From contig DKZK01000022.1 of NCBI GenBank assembly GCA_002493625.1, positions 1-39,497 on the forward strand: a stretch of 39,497 bases of DNA. The letters run 5' to 3'. The position numbers and the translations under genes are program-made. Below, piece after piece: positions 8,586-15,897 of the stretch; position 1 is the first letter of the stretch, and every line of letters begins with the position of its first letter. The notes beneath the pieces were generated by a model. The model did not search any database. It was given only the letters and a program-made list of their open reading frames with translations, and was not told the DNA's origin. Source of the DNA: Lachnospiraceae bacterium UBA7076. Its GTDB lineage: Bacteria; Bacillota; Clostridia; Lachnospirales; Lachnospiraceae.

Positions 8586-9129
8586 AAATAAAGCCCTCCT
8601 TTTCAAGTTTTGATTTCAAAGACTGCTTTGCTCGGTAAAGGAGATTTTTTATTTGACGCTCATTCTTTTTTAATACGATTGCCGCTTCTGCATTGGAAAA
8701 TCCCTCAAAAAACACAAGCCAAAGAATCGTTCTATAATCGGTTGTAAGTTCGGAAAGTGCCTTATGGACTATTATTTTTCTTTCTTCCTTTATGTAGGAT
8801 TGTTCAAGGTTCTGTTCCTCTCTCAAATAGTTCTCCATATCTTCGATAGGAAAGTTAAGCATTTTGGAATTGTGCCTTATATAATCAATCGCTACATTTC
8901 GCCCGATTGCATATAGCCAAGACTTGAACGTGCTTTTACCAAAATATTTCGGTTTTTTTGTTATCAATCGAAAGAAGGTATCTTCCGTCAGTTCTTCTGC
9001 AATGAAAACATTATTAACATAACTGTTCAAATAAAGAATAAGACCATCTTTATAATCTCCAACGATTTCAGCTATTCCTTTGTCATCACCATCAAGGAAA
9101 CGGCGGTAGCTACTTGCACCGTTATCCAT
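8572..9129 (-). CDS. ECF-type RNA polymerase sigma factor
   Basis: Extracytoplasmic-function sigma factor of about 185 residues. Region 2 covers roughly residues 25-95: it includes AEELTEDTFFRLITKKPKYF and the region-2.4 helix KSWLYAIGRNVAIDYIRH. Region 4 lies at about 125-180 (LTTDYRTILWLVFFEGFSNA, then a helix-turn-helix with ERQIKNLLYRAKQSLK). There is no region 3, as expected for ECF factors. GGAGG lies 6 bases before the ATG at 9129; the ATG six bases earlier abuts the site and is unlikely. An ECF-type promoter upstream suggests that the factor drives its own operon. Confidence 0.9.
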   Translation of the reverse strand: MDNGASSYRRFLDGDDKGIAEIVGDYKDGLILYLNSYVNNVFIAEELTEDTFFRLITKKPKYFGKSTFKSWLYAIGRNVAIDYIRHNSKMLNFPIEDMENYLREEQNLEQSYIKEERKIIVHKALSELTTDYRTILWLVFFEGFSNAEAAIVLKKNERQIKNLLYRAKQSLKSKLEKEGFIYEEL

Positions 9130-9178
9130 TGACATCCTCCTTTCCGAAAGGGGTGTGTTTTATCCCCTTCACTTATTA

Positions 9179-9204
9179 GTCGTATGAGGGCAGAAAAAGT
9201 CTCA
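9179..9204 (-). promoter_or_regulatory. ECF-type promoter of the sigma/anti-sigma operon
   Basis: On the minus strand TGAGAC (9199-9204), 16 bases, then CGAC (9179-9182). This closely follows the TGAAAC-N16-CGT pattern of Firmicutes ECF promoters such as those of SigW, and lies about 50 bases before the sigma start codon. Autoregulation is inferred. Confidence 0.7.
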
Positions 9205-9310
9205 CATGTATTATAACATTTTTTGCAAAATTGCAAGAGCGTTTTATTTATGACATCATATGGGCTTACTTTTCCATCTTTCGAGTGTGGAAATTCAGAG
9301 GTTGAAAAGC

Positions 9311-9447
9311 GGCTGTCGCAATAAGGATTTTAATTCTCTTTCATTATACATTTTAAACAAAGAACGCTCCAACGTGTTACTTAGCTTCCGCTTTTCTTTG
9401 TTTAAAATGCATAGTTACTAGGAAAATAAATCCTTATTGCGACAGCC
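9311..9447. mobile_element. 137-bp palindromic element, MITE-like
   Basis: Perfect 20-bp terminal inverted repeats (9311-9330 and 9428-9447) begin GGCTGTCGCAATAAGG. A second internal inverted repeat of 16 bp (CATTTTAAACAAAGAA, 9349-9364 with 9394-9409) nests inside. There is no coding capacity. A solitary end of the same element lies at 12977-13003. It occupies the 498-bp gap between the sigma gene and the next gene; apart from the ECF promoter, this element and the hairpin at 9549-9583, I see nothing else there. I did not find a clear target-site duplication. Confidence 0.75.
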
Positions 9448-9548
9448 CCTTCGGAGGATTTTATTGATAACCTGCGGTCAGCAATAATCGCTCATAAAAC
9501 CGTGTGTTTCAAATTCAGATTTATACAAATAATACAATATCCGAAACA

Positions 9549-9583
9549 AGCCCGAAAACGATTCACAAGACCGCTTTCGGGCT
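9549..9583 (-). terminator. Hairpin after the EF-hand-like gene, probable terminator
   Basis: AGCCCGAAAACG pairs with CGCTTTCGGGCT (one wobble) around an 11-base loop, 45 bases past the stop at 9628. The T-tract is weak on the minus strand (TTGTTT), stronger for a plus-strand transcript only as A residues. Confidence 0.5.
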
Positions 9584-9627
9584 AAAAACTTTCAATGGGT
9601 ATTCCATTTTTAAACGATGTTTCCCGG

Positions 9628-10800
9628 CTATACAGCCAGATCAACATGCTGCATCGTTCCGACACCGCCGCTTTCCTTAAGATAAACGCCTGTGCTTCTT
9701 ATCACTCCGTTTGTCTTGTTTGTCTCCATTTCATTCAATGAAAACTCTGTGGAGGCATTCCCCAGATATAGCGCTCCTACATCTGCCGATTTCAAATCCA
9801 TCAGGATATCGTTTCCGTTTTCATCCTTGGTCCATATCCTGAGATCCTTGTAGATACTGTCTGCTTCATCAATCCAGCCATTGCCGTCCTCATCATAGGC
9901 GGCAAGGTCGGCAAAGCCGTCTCCGCTCTTTGTACCAAACAGCTCCGAACCATCGTTTATCTTTCCGTCGCCATTTCTGTCCAAAGCAATAAATCCACTG
10001 CCCTTTCCTGCAAAAGACATTTCTTCTTCCTCTCCGTCTGCGTCCAGGTCAAACAGAAATTTCATGTCCGATACGCTTGCAGTGTTACTGTCAAGATTGA
10101 TAACAAGAGGGTCGCAAAGAGTGAGCGTCTCCTGCGTAAGCGTTTCGTAGCGCTGGCAAAAGCCCCGTGACATCTCCACTGTTACGCCAAAGCTTATTTC
10201 TCTGCCATCAGCAGTTTTGGCAACGCCTTTTGCCTCATAAGCTGTATGCTCCGTCTCTGCAAAAAATCCTGAGGTAACGGTTGTGCGGGTCATGGTAGAC
10301 AGCCCATTTACGGAACGGCTTCCACCGGTTCCGCTTCCGATGTCAACAACCTCTCCGCCATTTAATGACAGACTTCCCATAAACTCGGATTTTCGTGATG
10401 ATGCCCTAAGAGATTTCTCAAGGTATTCAAAGCTGTTATTTTTGACGTATCTGCCGCGTCCAAAGGCTCTCCGGAAGGATTCTAAAAGCTGTCTGAGCAT
10501 TTGAAGCTTAGGGTCCTCTCTCACATCAAACTGACCGTTTTTTTCGTCTGCGCCACCGACATGCCTGCGGCCGTGTTCCCTTAAATTATCAATCTGACGT
10601 TTTTGATTTTCCTGCTCCTTTTCCTTCTGGCTTTCCTTGTAAGCCTTGATTTGTTCCATCATGTTTTTGGATTCCCGGGAAATGTTGAGCGTGACAGAAG
10701 CAGCCCCGTTTCTCTCCTGAACAGAGACATGCTCCTCCTGCCTGATACTGCTGTAGCTCCTGTTCGAAGACATAGCTACAGTGCTTGAATTAATAATCAT
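9628..10800 (-). CDS. EF-hand/RTX-like calcium-binding protein of unknown role
   Basis: Function not known. The C-terminal half carries the Asp-rich block known from large secreted RTX/VCBS proteins: FDLDADGEEEE (about residue 248), then LDRNGDGKINDGSELFG (270-286), then YDEDGNGWIDEADSIYKDLR (about 298-317). The loops DRNGDGKIND and DEDGNGWIDE are good EF-hand-type Ca2+ sites. The N-terminal half is polar and helical, with a Lys/Glu/Gln-rich stretch at about 45-75 (likely coiled coil) and no signal peptide or membrane helix. It is unusual to find this block in a 390-residue protein without an export signal. The start ATG follows AAAGGAT at a normal distance. A leader with three hairpins precedes it. 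Confidence 0.7.
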   Translation of the reverse strand: MIINSSTVAMSSNRSYSSIRQEEHVSVQERNGAASVTLNISRESKNMMEQIKAYKESQKEKEQENQKRQIDNLREHGRRHVGGADEKNGQFDVREDPKLQMLRQLLESFRRAFGRGRYVKNNSFEYLEKSLRASSRKSEFMGSLSLNGGEVVDIGSGTGGSRSVNGLSTMTRTTVTSGFFAETEHTAYEAKGVAKTADGREISFGVTVEMSRGFCQRYETLTQETLTLCDPLVINLDSNTASVSDMKFLFDLDADGEEEEMSFAGKGSGFIALDRNGDGKINDGSELFGTKSGDGFADLAAYDEDGNGWIDEADSIYKDLRIWTKDENGNDILMDLKSADVGALYLGNASTEFSLNEMETNKTNGVIRSTGVYLKESGGVGTMQHVDLAV

Positions 10801-10829
10801 GGTATCGCATCCTTTCTAACCATAATTGC

Positions 10830-10959
10830 GGTGTATGTATACACCATCTTCAGTTGCGGGCAAATCCATTTACCCAAAGAAGTCTGCCACCCGGAAAAGC
10901 TTGAATACTTTTTCGGGCAAGGACAGACTTCCTCATATGTTATATCGACAGGTATTATA
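10830..10959 (-). promoter_or_regulatory. Structured leader and -10 box upstream of the EF-hand-like gene
   Basis: In transcript order (minus strand): a TATAAT box (10954-10959, no good -35), a long hairpin (10882-10928: GTCTG/CAGAC enclosing a 10-bp CCCGG-type stem), a second hairpin GGGTAAA/TTTGCCC (10858-10875), and a palindrome GGTGTAT/ATACACC (10830-10845), then the ribosome site. The first hairpin may instead terminate the purine operon. No known riboswitch consensus was recognised. Confidence 0.45.
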
Positions 10960-10989
10960 ATAACCTTAACCGTCCTGTTACGTTAAATT

Positions 10990-12168
10990 TTAATGGTGGA
11001 ACAGCCTTATTCCCGTAAAGCACATTACCATGCCATACTTATCGCAGGTTTCAATTACGTTGTCGTCACGGATGGAGCCGCCCGGCTGCGCTATATATTT
11101 TACGCCGCTTTTTGCCGCCCTTTCTATGTTATCTCCAAATGGGAAAAATGCATCCGAGCCAAGGGCTACATCCTGCATGTTATCAAGCCATGCGCGTTTT
11201 TCCTCCCTTGTAAATACCTCAGGCTTCTCAGTGAAAAATTTCTCCCATATGCCGTCTGCAAGAACATCCATGTAATCGTCACTCATGTAAACGTCTATTG
11301 TATTGTCCCTGTCTGCGCGTCCGATATTATCCTTAAACGGAAGGTTCAGCACCTTCGGGGACTGACGCAGAAACCAATTGTCCGCCTTCTGACCTGCAAG
11401 TCTTGTACAGTGTATTCTTGACTGCTGTCCTGCGCCGATGCCGATTGCCTGACCGCCCTTGGCATAGCACACGGAATTGGACTGTGTATATTTTAACGTA
11501 ATCATTGCTATGGCAAGGTCTATCCTTGCCTGCTCCGTCATGTTTTTATTTTGGGTAACAATGTTTGCAAAAAGCTCATCATTTATAACAAGCTCGTTTC
11601 TTCCCTGCTCAAAGGTTACTCCAAACACATCCTTTGTCTCAATGGCGGCAGGCACATAATTTTCATCTATTTTTATTACGCAGTAATTTCCTTTTTTCTT
11701 TGCCGAGAGAATCTCAAGCGCCTCCGGCTCATAATCCGGCGCAATCACACCGTCTGAAACCTCTCTCTTTATAAGCTTTGCAGTTGCCACGTCGCAGCAA
11801 TCCGAAAGCGATATAAAATCGCCAAATGACGACATTCTGTCTGCGCCTCTCGCCCTAGCATAAGCATTTGCAAGCGGGGTAAGCTCTCCCATATCGTCAA
11901 CCCAATATATCTTTCTCTCCACATCATTAAGAGGAAGCCCCACTGCTGCCCCAGCCGGTGATACATGCTTAAAGGAGGTTGCCGCAGGAAGTCCCGTTGC
12001 TTTTTTCAGCTCCTTCACAAGCTGCCAGCCGTTAAATGCATCCAGAAGGTTGATATAACCCGGCTTGCCGTTTAAGATTTCTATAGGAAGATTGCCGCCC
12101 TCCTTCATGTATACCCGTGATGGTTTTTGATTTGGGTTGCAGCCGTATTTTAATTCGATTTCGTTCAT
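10990..12168 (-). CDS. AICAR transformylase (formyltransferase half of PurH, stand-alone)
   Basis: Transfers a formyl group from 10-formyl-THF to AICAR to give FAICAR, the ninth step of purine synthesis. The protein begins directly with the transformylase fold (LKYGCNPNQKPSRVY) and carries the catalytic Lys-His pair in SFKHVSPAGAAVG (about residue 66). Later family motifs include MITLKYTQSNSVCYAKGGQAIGIG (in part), AGQQSRIHCTRLA and SDAFFPFGDNIERA. At 392 residues it lacks the N-terminal IMP cyclohydrolase domain of the usual 510-residue PurH. That missing step is supplied by the gene 25 bases upstream. This split form is known in Clostridia. Confidence 0.92.
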   Translation of the reverse strand: MNEIELKYGCNPNQKPSRVYMKEGGNLPIEILNGKPGYINLLDAFNGWQLVKELKKATGLPAATSFKHVSPAGAAVGLPLNDVERKIYWVDDMGELTPLANAYARARGADRMSSFGDFISLSDCCDVATAKLIKREVSDGVIAPDYEPEALEILSAKKKGNYCVIKIDENYVPAAIETKDVFGVTFEQGRNELVINDELFANIVTQNKNMTEQARIDLAIAMITLKYTQSNSVCYAKGGQAIGIGAGQQSRIHCTRLAGQKADNWFLRQSPKVLNLPFKDNIGRADRDNTIDVYMSDDYMDVLADGIWEKFFTEKPEVFTREEKRAWLDNMQDVALGSDAFFPFGDNIERAAKSGVKYIAQPGGSIRDDNVIETCDKYGMVMCFTGIRLFHH

Positions 12169-12193
12169 GGTATGATTCCTTTCTTTTATTATT

Positions 12194-12907
12194 CTACTTA
12201 TTCTTATTTATAATTTTACTCTCGTATGTTCCATCCTCAATATTGATGTATCTCACAAATAACGACACCTTGTTTTCCTCGTCAAGATTATTCCATACTG
12301 TATCGGCAAATTCATTCATGTCATTGGAAATATCAACAAGCGCAGGCTCACCCTCGAAGCTTGGGAGCGGATTGCCGTCGCCCATATATGTATGTATGAA
12401 ATGTCCCTCTCCCGCAACCGGATTTGAGTATGCAAAGGTATATCTGTTGCAGGCGTCAGGATTTCCGTTGTTGCTCTTTAAAATGGACATTGCATAATTA
12501 TATTTTCCATTGTCAAAATGAAGTATTCCCGAAATTCTTGGCGTATAATTTGGCTCATCAGGCTCAAACTCTCTTGTCCGGAGCGCCTGCTCAAATGTAA
12601 ACTGTTTGTCCATAAGCTCATATATGGTATCGGTCTGGTCGCCGTTTGTAACGATCGTCTTGTTTCCTAAAACTCTTACCGGCGCATATATTATAAGACT
12701 TGGGTCCTCAAGCTTAGACGGGTCAAAGGCTTCCGTTCTTATACCCTCGCCGTCCTCAACAAATATACGGTTTCTGCTGTTGGCGCTTCTTCCCATAATA
12801 AAGTATGCTATCGCCGCCTTTTTTCCGTCAGGCGTTCTGCCTATGACAATTCCCCTGCCCGGGTATGAGGTTGCGCTAAGCTCACCTGCAAGTTGTTTCA
12901 TTTCCAT
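12194..12907 (-). CDS. purO: IMP cyclohydrolase, archaeal PurO type
   Basis: Closes FAICAR to IMP, the last step of purine synthesis. The 237 residues match the PurO-like family by eye: SYPGRGIVIGRTPDGKKA (in part), AYFIMGRSANSRNRIF, LIIYAPVRV, TNGDQTDTIYE, FEPDEPNYTPRISG and GEGHFIHTYMGDGNPLPSFEG. It is unrelated to the PurH cyclohydrolase domain. The ATG at 12907 is chosen because AAGGAGG lies 6 bases upstream; upstream in-frame codons run into a repeat. It is first in a two-gene operon with the transformylase, so the pair replaces bifunctional PurH. Confidence 0.88.
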   Translation of the reverse strand: MEMKQLAGELSATSYPGRGIVIGRTPDGKKAAIAYFIMGRSANSRNRIFVEDGEGIRTEAFDPSKLEDPSLIIYAPVRVLGNKTIVTNGDQTDTIYELMDKQFTFEQALRTREFEPDEPNYTPRISGILHFDNGKYNYAMSILKSNNGNPDACNRYTFAYSNPVAGEGHFIHTYMGDGNPLPSFEGEPALVDISNDMNEFADTVWNNLDEENKVSLFVRYINIEDGTYESKIINKNK

Positions 12908-12923
12908 ATTCTTCCTCCTTAAT

Positions 12924-12957
12924 CTGAACGTCTGCAATTTGAACGTCTGTTATTCCA
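12924..12957 (-). repeat. Leader repeat (two units) before the purO ribosome site
   Basis: On the minus strand GGAATAACAGACGTTCAAAT is followed by a second, shortened unit (GCAGACGTTCAGAT) and then AAGGAGG. It has the same core as the units before trkA and kdpD. Confidence 0.65.
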
Positions 12958-12976
12958 CATTTTCCTTTGAAATAAG

Positions 12977-13003
12977 AAAATAAGTCCTTATTGCGACAGC
13001 CCC
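12977..13003. repeat. Solitary end of the 9311-9447 palindromic element
   Basis: Twenty-seven bases matching 9423-9449 with one difference, including CCTTATTGCGACAGCCCC. No partner end is visible nearby, so this is a remnant or a solo end. Confidence 0.75.
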
Positions 13004-13082
13004 GAACGCTATGGGCTGACGCTGCATATTTTCTTTCGTCAGTCCATTTTATTATAAAGCCGCCGGTGTTGCAAGCACATTA

Positions 13083-14078
13083 TTAAGGCTTGCATTTTCC
13101 GCATGGTTTATAACCCTTTGCCAGTGCTTCCTCCCTTGAGCCATTAAAGTAAACCTTATTATATTCCTTCATTTCCTCCACGCTGGTACATTCGGGCAGA
13201 TGAAACTTTCCGGAATATGTGTTAAATACATATGTGACCTCCTCCATGTCAGCCTCGGTTGTCGCATAAAGCGCATCAATATCCGCATTTTCATCAAGCC
13301 AATTTTCCCCGGTTGCATAATCTATAATAACTCCGGGCTGCACATTATAAACGAATACGTTAAAGCATATTCCTGCTCCCTCATCCTCTACCGAATATGC
13401 CTCCATGCAAACTCCCTTTGCCACAAGATTGTCGCCCTCAAAAAGGGGCGTAACCCTGTAAAGAACATGGTTATTTGTCATTCGCACATAATTTCCTACC
13501 TCCTCCTCATAGGGCAGCATGGCTTCGGCGTTAAAATATCTTGTTCCGGTTATAAGATTTCGCTCGTTGGCATTTTCCCCCGTAAGCTGATATGCAATCA
13601 GATGACTTCTGTTGTACAGATATTCGTACTCCACAAAATCATACTTTGCATTTTTCCAGCCTGTAGGCTTTATATGGCTTATGTCCTCACGCTCTCCCTC
13701 AGGCATAAGGTCTGTCCCGATACAAGCCATACAGCTTGTGCATCTTCCAAGTTCATCAAGCTCTCCGTATTCTTCAAAGGATTCGGTTGTATATAATCCG
13801 GTATCAAAAAGGGGAATGTTATTGTTCAATACAATGCTTGCGCTTCCGCTGTAGTCGGGTATATGGGATAAATCTTCCGTATCAGTCGTAGCCGGCTGGG
13901 GTGCAGCCTCCGTGTCAGTCGTATACGGTTTGGGCACAGCCTCCGTAGCCTCCGCAGCCGGCTGTGTCACAGCTTCCTTATCGCCGCCTGACAAGGCGCA
14001 GCCCGTCAGTACAAAGGACAGCACTATTGAGAAAAATATAATTTTTTTTGAAATATTTTTAAGAAAAATCGTTTTCAT
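13083..14078 (-). CDS. Lipoprotein DNA/RNA non-specific endonuclease
   Basis: Predicted surface-anchored nuclease of the EndA/NucA type. A lipoprotein signal with lipobox LTGC puts the lipidated Cys at about residue 27. A Thr/Glu/Pro-rich spacer with two similar repeats (TDTEAAPQPATTDTE-like) follows. The catalytic core has YNRSHLIAYQLTG and NERNLITGTRYFN (about 155-180), corresponding to the His and Asn of the beta-beta-alpha metal nucleases. The C-terminus (FHLPECTSVEEM ... GYKPCGKCKP) is an Ada-like Cys cluster likely to bind a metal, often found after such nucleases. The ATG at 14078 gives the best signal peptide and has GGAAAG upstream; 14102 is an alternative start. Likely role: breakdown of extracellular DNA. 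Confidence 0.82.
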   Translation of the reverse strand: MKTIFLKNISKKIIFFSIVLSFVLTGCALSGGDKEAVTQPAAEATEAVPKPYTTDTEAAPQPATTDTEDLSHIPDYSGSASIVLNNNIPLFDTGLYTTESFEEYGELDELGRCTSCMACIGTDLMPEGEREDISHIKPTGWKNAKYDFVEYEYLYNRSHLIAYQLTGENANERNLITGTRYFNAEAMLPYEEEVGNYVRMTNNHVLYRVTPLFEGDNLVAKGVCMEAYSVEDEGAGICFNVFVYNVQPGVIIDYATGENWLDENADIDALYATTEADMEEVTYVFNTYSGKFHLPECTSVEEMKEYNKVYFNGSREEALAKGYKPCGKCKP

Positions 14079-14227
14079 ATATGCTTTCCATTTCTTTTGC
14101 ATCCCATCAACATATCAACAATAATCATACATGTTTTACATAATAAATCAACAAAAACATTTTTTGTATTCAAAAAATATATTTGAAAAAATGCTCCGGC
14201 ATTGCATCAAGCATCAAATTAACACAA

Positions 14228-14331
14228 GTGCAAATAACAAGCAAAAAAACATCAAAAATAGTGCAAATAACTTTTAAAATAACTTGAAAAATGGTGCAGG
14301 TTATGACATAATATGCAAAGGCGCAAGTTAT
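14228..14331 (+). repeat. Phased GTGCAAATAAC repeats over the DUF4143 ATPase promoter
   Basis: GTGCAAATAAC occurs at 14228 and 14261, GTGCAGGTTAT at 14294 and GCGCAAGTTAT at 14321. The first three are exactly 33 bases apart, the fourth 27. The third copy sits between the -35 and -10 boxes and the fourth just after the -10. This looks like an operator array; the regulator is unknown. Confidence 0.65.
14284..14312 (+). promoter_or_regulatory. Sigma-70-type promoter of the DUF4143 ATPase gene
   Basis: TTGAAA (14284-14289), 17-base spacer, CATAAT (14307-14312). It lies 52 bases before the start codon. Confidence 0.7.
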
Positions 14332-14364
14332 ATTTTGTGAAAGAACAGCGCAGGAGGTTTAACT

Positions 14365-15726
14365 ATGGAGCGAATTGCCTTACAAAAATTGATAAATTGG
14401 AATAACAACAAACGCAAAAAGCCCCTGATTGTCTGGGGTGCAAGACAGGTCGGAAAAACCTATCTTGTACAGGAAATTTTTGCTGAAACTTACTATAAAA
14501 ATAACTACATCTACGTGGACTGCAAAAAAGAGGATGAGATTCGTGATTTCTGTTCCAAGACCGCTAATGCAGAAAAAATAATTGAATATATTTCGTTGTT
14601 AAAAGGTAAACAGATAGGTTCAAATACTCTTTTGATTTTTGATGAAGTGCAGGAATGTCCAAATATCATTTCTTCTCTTAAATATTTCTGTCAGGACTTT
14701 CGAGAAGTATCCGTTATTGCAACCGGCTCAATGGTTCGTATAAAGCTCCAAAGAGAGACTCACAAAAGGGGATCAAAGGAAAACGACAAATTTCTTTTTC
14801 CCGTAGGAAAAATCAACCAAATGACAGTCTATCCTATGACCTTTGACGAGTTCCTGATAAATAGTAACCGAATGCTTTATAATACCATCAAAAAGGCATA
14901 TGACAGTAAGAAACCTTTGGATAGCAAAATTCATGAGTTGGCAATAGAGCAGGTTTATAAATATCTCCTTGTAGGTGGCATGCCTGAAGCAGTAGAAGCT
15001 TATATTGAGGAAAATAACCTTTTCGAATCGAGAGAAATTCTCAAAGTTTTGTACGACAACTATCTTTCCGATATGGAATTGTATCAGGCAAGTCAGGAAG
15101 CAATACTGCGTTCCCGTGTCTTGTTTCAAAACATTTACAGAGAACTTAATAAAGAAACCAAGAATTTTTCACCCGGATTTATAGAGGAAAAGAGCAAAAC
15201 AAGAGATTTTGCCACATCTATACAGTGGCTCACTATGGCACATGTTATCAACCAATCCTTCCAACTGAAAGAGCATATTACAATGCCGCTTATGCCGGAT
15301 AATGAAAGCAACTTCCGTCTGTTTCTCGGTGATATTGGTATGTTCTCACATCAAAGCGGCATCAATGCTGCTTCGTTTATATCGAGTGAACGAGAAAACA
15401 CCTTGTCTGGTATTTTCTTTGAAAACTTCGTTGCAAATGAGCTGATTGCCAAAGAACATAAATTATTCTATTGGCGCGGAAAAACATCTGCCGAGCTTGA
15501 GTTTATTATCGAATCAGATAACAAACTATACCCAATTGATGTAAAAAAGGGCAGGGGAACGCTAAATTCTCTTGAAAAATTCTCAAATCATAACAAATTT
15601 GAGTATGCCATTAAGGTTTCTAAAAACAATTACGGTTATAACCCTGAGCAAAAACTGCTTACGATACCATTTTACTTTATTCCATTTGTAGCCAAGGACC
15701 TTGCAGACGGAACAATGACAATATAA
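14365..15726 (+). CDS. AAA_14/DUF4143 family ATPase
   Basis: P-loop ATPase of a widespread family of unclear role. Walker A GARQVGKT (residues 25-32) and Walker B LLIFDEVQE (about 89) are intact. An ATGSMVRI segment (about 119) is the sensor-like strand, followed by FPVGKINQMTVYPMTFDEFL, a hallmark of the family. The C-terminal DUF4143 region ends in a nuclease-like fold (FYWRGKTSAELEFIIE, then YPIDVKKGRGT), where the E-x-D/E-V-K spacing recalls PD-(D/E)XK sites. AGGAGG lies upstream. It stands alone between divergent and independent genes, its codon use is more AT-rich than its neighbours, and its promoter carries phased repeats. Horizontal acquisition is plausible. Confidence 0.85.
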   Translation: MERIALQKLINWNNNKRKKPLIVWGARQVGKTYLVQEIFAETYYKNNYIYVDCKKEDEIRDFCSKTANAEKIIEYISLLKGKQIGSNTLLIFDEVQECPNIISSLKYFCQDFREVSVIATGSMVRIKLQRETHKRGSKENDKFLFPVGKINQMTVYPMTFDEFLINSNRMLYNTIKKAYDSKKPLDSKIHELAIEQVYKYLLVGGMPEAVEAYIEENNLFESREILKVLYDNYLSDMELYQASQEAILRSRVLFQNIYRELNKETKNFSPGFIEEKSKTRDFATSIQWLTMAHVINQSFQLKEHITMPLMPDNESNFRLFLGDIGMFSHQSGINAASFISSERENTLSGIFFENFVANELIAKEHKLFYWRGKTSAELEFIIESDNKLYPIDVKKGRGTLNSLEKFSNHNKFEYAIKVSKNNYGYNPEQKLLTIPFYFIPFVAKDLADGTMTI

Positions 15727-15770
15727 CACCTTAGCATATTTATTTCTCCTCCACATTTTCAGAAATTAAT

Positions 15771-15799
15771 TTGACAACCTGATAATTTGTAGTTACACT
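15771..15799 (+). promoter_or_regulatory. Sigma-70-type promoter of the HAAS/DUF4097 gene
   Basis: TTGACA (15771-15776), 17-base spacer, TACACT (15794-15799). The leader of about 95 bases includes GAGTTTCGCAAATGTCTATA (15853-15872), which resembles part of the dispersed repeat at 31819 and 34359. Confidence 0.7.
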
Positions 15800-15897
15800 A
15801 AAAGAACAAACTTAAAAACGCCTGCTTTTATGGCGATTTAAATATAGGCAGGAGTTTCGCAAATGTCTATAAAGAACATTCAGAGAGGTAACTTTTT

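Noticed and set aside
10830..10959. A cyclic-di-GMP riboswitch in the leader of the EF-hand-like gene
   Set aside because: The conserved GGGCAAA and GGGACGCAAAGC type segments of that class are absent in the expected order, although the leader is clearly structured.
13200..13796. A 198-codon plus-strand frame opposite the nuclease gene
   Set aside because: No ribosome site or domain, and the opposite strand encodes a lipoprotein nuclease with catalytic motifs.
14228..14331. CRISPR-like array
   Set aside because: Units are only 11 bases, imperfect, four in number, with no cas genes. They overlap a promoter, so an operator array fits better.
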